In this document: positions 1 to 9,282 of the stretch, piece by piece
How positions within the stretch are numbered: position 1 is the stretch's first letter
How the letters are laid out: each line of letters starts with the position of its first letter
Assembly (NCBI GenBank): GCA_902459845.2
Contig: CABPSV020000435.1
Coordinates: forward strand, 1-16,309
Length of the DNA stretch: 16,309 nt
From: Hepatocystis sp. ex Piliocolobus tephrosceles
Lineage: Eukaryota; Apicomplexa; Aconoidasida; Haemosporida; Plasmodiidae
Direction: 5' to 3'
The notes under the pieces: model-generated
What the model was told of the DNA's origin: nothing
Databases searched by the model: none
The model's input: only the letters and a program-made list of their open reading frames with translations
Translations under genes and position numbers: made by a program

Positions 1-240
1 CAAACACAAACACAAACACAAACACAAACACAAACACAAACACAAACACAAACACAAACACAAACACAAACACAAACACAAACACAAACACACAAACACA
101 AACACTATAAACGCAAACACAAACACTACAAACACAAACACTATAAACGCAAACACAAACACTACAAACACAAACACAAACACTATAAACGCAAACGCAA
201 ACACAAACACTATAAACGCAAACGCAAACACAAACACAAG
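1..240 (+). repeat. CAAACA hexamer microsatellite grading into TATAAACGC-containing repeats
   Basis: Bases 1-91 are a nearly pure (CAAACA)n array. At about 89-94 a 2-base change in register (CACACA) occurs. Beyond it the array is interrupted by ACTATAAACGC units centred near 106, 142, 184 and 211. Those units are 36, 42 and 27 bases apart, all multiples of three, and each is read ACT-ATA-AAC-GCA in the frame that continues into the downstream gene, never in the frame that would give TAA. This favours the array being coding sequence. Confidence 0.85.
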
Positions 241-1318
241 AAACACTAAAAATAAATACTTTTTTTTTGCTTCGGTTTATACAAACTATATCGAAAAAAA
301 AGTTCTTTGTACCCATGGGACGAGCATTTTTAGTGCTTTTCAATTCTGTTATGAAATTTCAAAAGCATATAAAAACTGTGAGCTAGATATGTTACTATGG
401 AATAATTTTTATCAGCTTCTTTTAATTTTTCAACAAAAATATCCATTTATATTTTTACCATTTTCTCACAGTTTTAATAAATATTTCAAAACATATATAC
501 AAAAAAAATACACTATTTTTAATTTTTATTACTTTCTTTATGGCTTGGACTCGCTTAATGAATATGAAAAAAAAAATTATTTTCCATCTAATGAAACTAT
601 TATTGATACACCTTATTCTCACAACAAAAGTTATGAACAATTTGCAACTTTTAATTATAATAATGAACAAGTCAAATACCTTGATAATACCACATGTTAC
701 AATAAATACGATATTAATAATGAATATAAATATGATAAAAACATACAAATAATTCTTAAACGGAAAAATATGTTTATTAATTCGTTATCTTATAAAAATA
801 AAACTAACAAAAACAACATATATAAATATAAAATAATCGGTTACATACGATTATTTAATATATTACAATCAGTAAAAAAAAGCAATAAATTAAAAAAAAA
901 TTTTATACAATATGCTTATATTAAATATATTGTCAGATATATCAACACCTTTTTAAGAGTTTTAATAATCAACACGTCTAATAAAAATGTGAACTTTTAT
1001 CGAAATTCGATACTTAATGATTTACAGAATATACTCATGTTTTTATATGGTCATGGAATACCTCCGTGTTTTGTGAAGGATCGACCTTGGGTATACAAAC
1101 CGCACTATCTAGAGTAAGTATAAAACGTACATACATATGTATATGTATATATATATATATATATATATGTGTATACGCGCTTGTACAATCATGTTACTAT
1201 ACCATTCTGTTACTATGTTATTTTTTTTTTTTTTTTTTTACAGATATATGGATATAAAAAACAAAGGAATACAAATAAACCCTCTCATTAAGTTTTTACG
1301 GACATATCATGATAACGA
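2..1318 (+). CDS. 3' part of a gene truncated by the window edge; unrecognised protein
   Basis: I do not recognise this protein. The frame is open from base 2 to the TAA at 1115-1117, well upstream of the first in-frame ATG at 389, so the gene starts outside the window. Translation begins with a Lys-His dipeptide array, then Thr-Asn/Ile-Asn-Ala-Asn repeats (to about 240). An ordinary-looking segment follows (about 300-560) that includes CTHGTSIFSAFQFCYEISKA. The middle is Asn/Tyr/Lys-rich, and the end contains FLYGHGIPPCF and RPWVYKPHYLE. The codon before the TAA overlaps a consensus donor (GA|GTAAGT, intron 1114-1243), followed by a poly-T tract and CAG. Splicing there removes the stop in frame and adds exon 1244-1318, which ends at a second strong donor (GA|GTATGT, 1319). 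I found no in-phase acceptor downstream, so the true 3' end is unresolved. An alternative is that TAA at 1115 is the real stop. Confidence 0.6.
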
Positions 1319-1322
1319 GTAT

Positions 1323-1433
<111 letters not shown>

Positions 1434-1455
1434 TCCTCTATTCTATTAAAAAAAA

Positions 1456-3031
1456 ATGTCATTAAAAATTAAAACTCGTTTTAAAGAGTTGAATAAAACA
1501 TCAATAAATGAAAACTATAAAAAAAAAAAAAATACTCAAGATGTTGAGCGTATTGACACAATAAAAATTTTAAGTGATGATTTAATGTCAAGTAATGATT
1601 CTTATTTAAACAACCAAAATTTAAAAATGTCAAATAAAAAAATAAGTGGAAAAGAAATAGAAAAAGAAAAGAAAACAGTTTTTAAAGAAAATAAAAATAA
1701 AACAATACAAGATGAAAATAAAAAATCAATAAAGTACCAATCTAACATTCCACAAATTTATGAAACATATGATTCAAATTCTAGAGATATATTAGAAACC
1801 GAAAATAATATTCAAAATGAAAAAAAATCAAATTTGTTTTCAAATATTGCAGCTATATTTTATATAATATTAGCAATTGGTGAGCTTACAAAAACGAAAA
1901 AAAAAAATATCATATACTTTTTAATATATAATTTATACATTTATACACATTATTTTATAACAAAAATCATATGGATATAATACATAAGTTAATAAATTTT
2001 ATTAACACTTTTTTATTATTATTACTTTTAAAATCAAAATATTTAATATCATTTTAAATTAAGCAATAAAAAAAAAAAAAAAAAAAAAAAAACACATACA
2101 CACATATATATATATATATATATAAGCTATAATTTTACTCTTTCTATTTTTTTTTTTTTATTTTTTTTTTTTATTGCTTTGCTTTAGTTATAATATTACA
2201 TTTACACTTAAAAGAAGATCATATAATAATTAAATCTATCAGCTCAATGAAACTAAAATTTGTTTATATAATAAAAAATATACCTATTTTTAGAAATTTA
2301 GTGAAAACTGTAGCAATAACGGTATGATTTATTATAAATATATGTATATGTGTGTTGTATGTATGTAGGTTTCTATATTTTTACACGTAACAAAGTGTAT
2401 AGATAAAAAAAAAATAAAAAAAAAAATAAAAATACGTTCTGAATTGTATATACATGTAAGTATAAAAGACAAGTGTATGTGTCGCTTGACACATATAAGT
2501 TTGGTATATATATGTCATACTTATACATATATATATATATATATATGTGCCCCATTTATCACTTGTACAACATTACTTTTATTTCCTTCTCAGAATGAAA
2601 AAATTAATACCTTTTTAGTTTCATTAATAAAAAATTCTAATTTAAGTCGACCATATTTAGAAGCACTTCAAGGATTAAATACCGAATTTTCTATTTTGTT
2701 TATTATATTAATTATTATTTTTTTCACAGGAACATTTTTATTACATATTATATATGAATTTTTGAATATAAAAAGTGAAACATTTAATACAGTAAAACGA
2801 ACTAATGTTTTTGTTACTAATAAAATGACTTTAGAAGAATATGAAGATAAATCCTTTACATATGCCGAATTAGCTAAATTACATGAAGATAAAGATTATA
2901 TTTGTTTAAAAAATAAAAGAGCTGGGCAAGGTATTGATTCATGGAATTGGCAAGTAAGGAAATTTAATAAAAAAACAAATGACATAGACATATGTAGTGA
3001 TATTGAGTTTTCTGACAATGATGATAACTAA
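1456..3031 (+). CDS. Three-exon gene for a two-pass membrane protein, function unknown
   Basis: I do not recognise the family. Predicted exons are 1456-1879, 2188-2321 and 2594-3031 (331 aa). Donor GTGAGC at 1880 and acceptor TTTGCTTTAG at 2186-2187 join in phase 1. Donor GTATGA at 2322 and acceptor CCTTCTCAG at 2591-2593 join in phase 0. The first splice fuses two hydrophobic halves into one membrane segment (about residues 128-149, IAAIFYIILAIVIILHL), which supports the model. Residues 1-125 are Lys/Asn/Glu-rich and probably disordered. A loop follows with RNLVKTVAIT and SLIKNSNLSRPYLEALQGL, then a second membrane segment (about 218-240, FSILFIILIIIFFTGTFLL). The tail of about 90 aa contains SFTYAELAKLHEDKDY and SWNWQVRKF and ends acidic (SDIEFSDNDDN). 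The ATG at 1456 follows a run of A, with an in-frame TAA at 1447. A fusion with the upstream gene cannot be excluded, but no in-phase acceptor joins them. Confidence 0.7.
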
Positions 3032-3413
3032 GTTTTATTTTTTTTTTTTTTTTTACTCTTATTAACGCCATTATATAATAACACCTACATAAATATATAC
3101 ATATATATACATATATATATCCTTAATTATATGTACCTATACGTATATAAAGGTTTATATAATATATATGTATATACAACATACTACTTAGAGCTGTTTC
3201 CTTTTTTTTTTTTTTTTTCTTCATTATTTTTCCTTTACGCTTTTATTTGTTAAATCTTTTATGTTATTATTTTATATTTTACTATTATAAGTTTTTAAAT
3301 GCCACTTTTGTTTCTCATATGTTTACATAAATATCCACATATATATATTTTTTAATAAAATAAAAAATTGACGGTGTCTATGCTTATATGCATATATATG
3401 TATGCATATATAC

Positions 3414-3414
<1 letters not shown>

Positions 3415-3506
<92 letters not shown>
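3415..3506. repeat. (TATATG)n microsatellite, about 15 copies
   Basis: An uninterrupted hexamer array of TATATG. It is open in several frames on both strands simply because of its composition, giving Tyr-Met, Val-Tyr and Ile-Tyr dipeptides. It lies between convergent genes and is not coding. Confidence 0.9.
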
Positions 3507-3507
<1 letters not shown>

Positions 3508-4254
3508 ATATATAATTATATGTGCATGTTTAAAATGTTTATGTATGTGTTTATACACACCTGTATATTATAATATAAAGTATTTATTATGAAGCGATGA
3601 CCATCTTGGACAATTCATTTTTAATAAAATATTTTTTGCACAGAAATATTTTTAAATAAATAAACGTATATACATATATATATGTGTGTATATGTAAAGC
3701 AAAAAAAAAGCCACCAAACAAAATGTATATACATTTATTATTTTTACTTACCCATTTGATAAAATTATGTTTTGTAAAATGCTATACGCCATTAATATTT
3801 TTATTTTGTTTTTTACTATTTGTTTATTACAAATATATTTTTACTTTTTTTTTTTTTTTTTTTTACAACTTATTAATATATTTTTTAATTTTAGTAAATA
3901 TAAAATTTAATATATGCAAATTAATGCATGGTACAAATTGTGTATTGTAAATATGTTTTTTTTTTTTTTTAACACCTTTTTCTAAGGTTTTTTTTAACTC
4001 TATATGTATATATAAACATGTACATACACTAATAAACATTAATTAATTTATCACAATTTTATAAAGAGTATTTCCTTTATGGATGTTTATTCATATTTCA
4101 GAAGATATACTAACAATTGATATATTATAAATATTCTAAGAATTTTTATATGATGTATTTTTCTCTTCCCCCGCCTTTTACCTATGCCTTATAAAACAAA
4201 TATATATTAGAATGTTAATGTCCAGTTATAATAAATATTCTCTCATATGTGTAT

Positions 4255-4345
4255 ACATATATATATACATATATATTTATACATATATATTTATACATAT
4301 ATATTTATACATATATATTTATACATATATATATATATATATTTT
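4255..4345. repeat. 14-base AT minisatellite (CATATATATTTATA), about 5 units
   Basis: Successive CATATATATTTATA units are repeated with few changes and merge into plain (AT)n at the distal end. Intergenic. Confidence 0.8.
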
Positions 4346-4653
4346 CACACTAAGTGGAACATATATTTAACACTTTCTTATTTTTACAGTTTTATTTAAT
4401 TAGTTATTTTTTTTTTACAATTTATGAATATCATCTCTTGTGACTTAATTCATTTAATAAAAATATATATATATATATATATATATGTGTGTATAGTTTG
4501 GTAAAAAAAACATTTAAATACATTTTAATACAATTTTTTTTTAATTTATATAATTAAAGAAAATAAAATAACAATTTTACAATTATAGGTAATATAATCA
4601 AATCCTATATTTTAGTTTACTATAAATATATTAGTGGAATAAAAAAAAATATA

Positions 4654-4693
4654 TAGCTACATTAAAAAAGTGCAAAACTTTGAAATGTAGCTA
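4654..4693. other. Imperfect hairpin in the 3' flank of the BRCA2-like gene
   Basis: The arms TAGCTACATT (4654-4663) and AATGTAGCTA (4684-4693) pair perfectly over 10 bp. Inside, AAAGT (4667-4671) pairs with ACTTT (4677-4681) around a GCAAA loop, separated from the outer stem by a 3x2 internal loop. The right arm also overlaps the 12-base palindrome GTAGCTAGCTAC (4687-4698). The hairpin starts about 190 bases beyond the BRCA2 stop codon. It could be a 3' UTR RNA structure or a DNA palindrome; no role is known. Confidence 0.6.
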
Positions 4694-4881
4694 GCTACTA
4701 TTTTTCCCTCATATATATATATATAATATATATATATTTTTTTTAACTAAACAAATTTGCTCAATACAAAGGTAAAAAATATATTTGGAAAATTACAGAC
4801 ATTGTTATGTAAAAATATGTTAAAATTTAATTAAAGAAAAAAAAAAAAAAAAAGTACAACTTTTTTTTTATAAGTATTTAT

Positions 4882-6146
4882 TTAAAACATATATTTGTAC
4901 GTATTTCTTAAAAATGTAAATAAATAATTGTTTTCTATGGATGATCCAGTTAATTCTATAGATTTATTCTTTGCGTAAATTATTATGTATAAAAAATACA
5001 TGCAAGATAAATTTTTTTTTTCAATTTTTGATTTTTCCTTTTCTTTTAATTTCACTACAAGTTTATTACTTTTTAACATAAGATATTCATCTCTCATTAA
5101 TTGTGCCATGTCGTTTTTAATGTAACAAAATTCATTTGAATACTGTTTTAAAGTACGAAATTCCTGAAAAAAAAAATATATATATATATTTATGTAGTAA
5201 TGGTAGTAATGGTAGTAATGGTAGTAATGGTAGTAATGGTAGTAATGGTAGTAATGGTAGTAATGGTAGTAATGGTAGTAATGGTAGTAATGGTAGTAAT
5301 GGTAGTACTGGTAGTACTGGTAGTAATGGTAGTAATGGTAGTAATGGTAGTAGTGATAAATGTTTGTACCATCATGTTTTATATCTTTTCTACGTGATTT
5401 TTGGATAAAAAAAATTGGTTGTATATATATATATGTACATATGTACACGTTTTTATAAACACGCGTATATATTTGTATATTTTAAATTACCGGGTGGTAG
5501 TACGATTGGAAGTTAAATATGTCATGCTTTTTATCATAATTTATAAACAGTGCGTTTTTAAAAAATATAAATATATCTATATTTTTTAGTAGCTCTTCTT
5601 CCTCATCAATGTCTCGCTCATTATTATTTGTTGTCTCACTTTTGTATAAATAATTAAATACGGTATTATTTTTATTATAATGATTAGTCCTGTTCATATT
5701 GTTATTTTTATATTTACAATTTTTTTTAATTTCATAATTTTGATCTTTATTTGTGTCTTTGTTCTTTCGTACATAAATCATTCTCCTAAGTATTTCCTTT
5801 TCCTTACACTCAAAATTTTTTTTATAATTTGAAAGCCAAAAATCAGAAGTTGTCATAGAAACGTTTATACAACACAAATGCAAATTAGAAGTTAAAAAAA
5901 AAATTTTATAACTTAATTTGCTTTTATTACTTTCACTAGAATTGTTATCCGATATTCCCTAAAAAATAAAAAAAAAATAAAACAAAACAAAATAAATAAA
6001 AGGAGAGAAAAAAAAAAAAATTGTTGTAACTGTGACAGAGTTATTAAATATGGACAGATGATATGTTAATAAAATGGATTATCATTATTATTATATTATT
6101 ATATTATTTTTTTTTTTTTTTTTTATTTGTATAAAATAAGTTTAGA

Positions 6147-6183
<37 letters not shown>

Positions 6184-9147
6184 CATTTTTTCAGGTGACT
6201 AGATTAAAAATTACTTTTATTTCGAATTCTGTGTAATGAATAACCATTCCAGAGATGTTATAAAAACTCCCTTGTGTTAAATCATAAAATATATTTTTTG
6301 TGTTTTTATTTAATTGTACATATTTTTTAAGAATATTCATATGGATTGTTGATAAAACGGGTATCTTAAATATATTCGTATAAATAAAAGAAGGGTATAT
6401 TTTATTATGGTTTTTATTTTTTGGAATGGCTATACTTTCTGATAGTTCTTTAATTTCTGACATGTCATTACCTTCTAACGTGTCATTACCCTCTAACGTG
6501 TCTTTACCCTCTAACTTGACTTTACCCTCTGATACATTCTCATTCACTAATACGTTGCTATTTTCATTTAGTTCATTTTGTTCTCCATTTTTTTGTTCAT
6601 TTTGTATTATAGTTAAAATATTCTCTAACTCTTGGAACAATTTATTTTTATATTTAATATCAATATTTATGTATGTTGAACAAGTTGCGTCAAAAACAAC
6701 CGGTGTATAATTCAACGCACGTCGGTTAAAAAATTTAAAAAATTTATCATAATCATAAAAATAATGAGTATTATTATTCATGTTATTACTATCGTTTTTG
6801 TTGTTACTCTTTTCATTTTCCTCTTTTAAAAACATTGAAATAAATGTATTATAATTTAATGAATTTTTCATGATATAATCTTTTTTTTTACCTCCTTGCA
6901 AATTATTATACAAAAAATTATTATAGTCATGCTCATTTATCAATGAAACGAATTTATTAGATTTATTAGATTCTTTAACATGAACGTTGAACAGTTGTAT
7001 TCGGCTACCTGTTTTTGTGTTTTCGTATGTCTCCTGGTCAATCTGGGAAAAAATAGAATAATAGACAAATAGACAAAAATAAATAAACAAAAATAAATAA
7101 ACAAAAATAAATAGATAAAAATTAATAGAAAACAAAAAAAAAAACAAACAAACGAACAAAGACAGAATAGAGAGAAAAAACTCTATTTTCATTTTTCAAC
7201 CACTTTCTTAAATAGCCCTTTCTTTTTAGTAATGTGGTATAATTATTCGAGCATTGAAACATACATGCATATATACATAAAAAAAAACACATGTATGTGT
7301 TAAATGTTCACGTTTCGATATATTATTTCTATTTTTTTCTTTTTTTTTATTTTTTCTTTTTTTTCTTTTCTTTTCCTCACCTTAAATATCTTCACCTGAC
7401 ACAACGAATTCATTATATACTCTATTTCATCATCGAAAGAAGTTGCTTTTTTTATTTGTTCAAAATAAGCAATATCAATCGCCTGTATTGTAAATAAAGG
7501 TGTTGCATCACGAAGCATTAACAGTTCATTTTTTAATTTTGTATATTTACTATTTTCGTTAAAATCATCTTCATGTGCTATTTTGGCTAGTTCGTTTTGT
7601 AAATTATATACAATTTTTTCATATATATTATTATTTAAAATAAAATATTTATTTAATGTTGTGTCATAATATCCATATGACAAATCACTTTTACTTATAA
7701 TTATAACATCAATAAAAAAACAGTTATTACCAAAATCTTCTATATTTTTTATTCTTTTTGATTTATATTTGGATATACCAATTTTTAATTCATTTTTTTT
7801 ATTTATATCAATTAAATTATTACTAGATAAATAAAACTTCATTACATTATTTTCATATGTATTTTCATATGTATTTACGTCTGCATTTACATCTGCATTT
7901 ACATCTGCATTTACATCTGCATTTACATTTGCATTTACATTTGCATTTACATCTGTATTTATGTCTGTATTTATGTCTGTATTTATAAGTTCATTTTCAT
8001 CATTTGTTTTTTTTTCATATAAATCCAATGAGTTAATTTTTAATATATAACTTTCTTTAATTACATTTGAAAGTATTAAATTAATTAAATAAGTATCTTT
8101 TATGAAACAATATATATAATCAAAATTATCACTTAAAATTAGTATATATTCTTCATCTCTTTTTTTTATAATTTTTTCAATTCGTAAATTTAACGCTACT
8201 GTATATTGAATCATATTTTCTTTTATTAATTGTAACACACTTTTTTTTTTCTTTTTCTCTTCTATATATCTTTTTAATAATTTAAAAGTAAATTCAATTG
8301 GTGAAGGAGGATTTACTTCATCAATACTTTTTATAATTATCGTATCATACATTGGTTCTTTTATTTTCTCAGATTCTTCTTTCTTTATGTTATTACATGT
8401 GGATAATATGTTCTTATTATTTATAGTGTTACCAATAACTTCATAAAAACCATTATTAACAGGACAATTATTAACAGGACAATTATTAACAGGACAATTA
8501 TTAACAGGACAATTATTAACAAGACAATTATCTATTTTATTATGCACAGAAATTTTATTATGCAAAGAAACACTCTTATATACACCTTCTTCATTTTTAT
8601 CCTTTACATTTTCTTTTATAAATTCATATTTTTTCTTTAACTCTTTTCTATATTTACGAACTAGTGACATAGTTATTAATTTATATTTTTTTAAAAACCA
8701 AGCAAAGTCGTATGAATCGAAAATCTTTAATTCTTTTGTTACCAAAATGAACAGTTCATACATTCCACTGATGTTGGATATATAATATCCGTTATTTTCC
8801 TTACTTTTTAAAAAATATATATAATCATTTTGGAACCAATCAAATCGACAAGGGTTATTTTTTTTTTCATTTATAAACATTAAACTATTTTTCAATGTGT
8901 AGTTATTACTGTCGTTACCATATTTTAACTTTCTCTTTTGTGATAAATTAATAAACATGTCTTTAATTAATTTCAAATTTTTTTTTAAATTTATATTTAA
9001 ATATAATTCTTTATTATTACTACTACTACTGTTGTAGTTGTTATTGTTATTAACATCTTTTATTGTTTTAATTTGTCCCAATTGATCTTTTGTTTCGTGT
9101 TTTCTTGGATTAATAAAATTAGTTATAACTTTTAATTTATTATTATA

Positions 9148-9210
<63 letters not shown>

Positions 9211-9216
9211 ATTATA

Positions 9217-9282
<66 letters not shown>

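Larger units (their letters stand above)
3032..4881. other. Convergent intergenic region, no supported gene
   Basis: The region holds the 3' flanks of the + strand membrane-protein gene and the - strand BRCA2-like gene. It is mostly poly-T/poly-A tracts and TATATG/ATAT simple repeats, with a 14-base minisatellite and one imperfect hairpin. A short open frame near 3684-3950 encodes only Phe/Leu/Ile/Tyr-rich low-complexity sequence and is not supported. No tRNA- or rRNA-like sequence was seen. Confidence 0.75.

Noticed and set aside
1..240. Telomeric or subtelomeric repeat at the window start
   Set aside because: The unit is CAAACA, not the Plasmodium telomere heptamer type (TTTAGGG/TTCAGGG), and the array continues in frame into a gene; neighbouring genes are housekeeping rather than subtelomeric families.
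3368..3592. Open frames on both strands across the TATATG array (Tyr-Met, Val-Tyr and Ile-Tyr repeats)
   Set aside because: They arise entirely from a hexamer microsatellite between convergent genes; no conserved or non-repetitive sequence surrounds them.
3590..3650. C/D-box snoRNA-like GCGATGA motif
   Set aside because: The C box is imperfect, and no CTGA D box or terminal stem is present in the following 80 bases.
3684..3950. Possible small hydrophobic protein in the convergent intergenic region
   Set aside because: The composition is Phe/Leu/Ile/Tyr from poly-T and AT repeats, there is no conserved block, and it lies in 3' flanking sequence.
5136..5448. NGS-, TTI- or YHY-repeat proteins on either strand across the GGTAGTAAT array
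   Set aside because: The array lies between good donor and acceptor sites of the BRCA2-like gene, and the openness follows from the 9-base unit. Only the part beyond 5163 on the - strand is kept, as the last exon.
7043..7192. Hydrophobic N-terminus resembling a signal peptide or membrane segment (MKIEFFLSILSLFVCLFFFLF) in front of BRCA2 exon 2
   Set aside because: It is the translation of the polypyrimidine end of intron 1. The acceptor CAG at 7043-7045 marks the true exon start.
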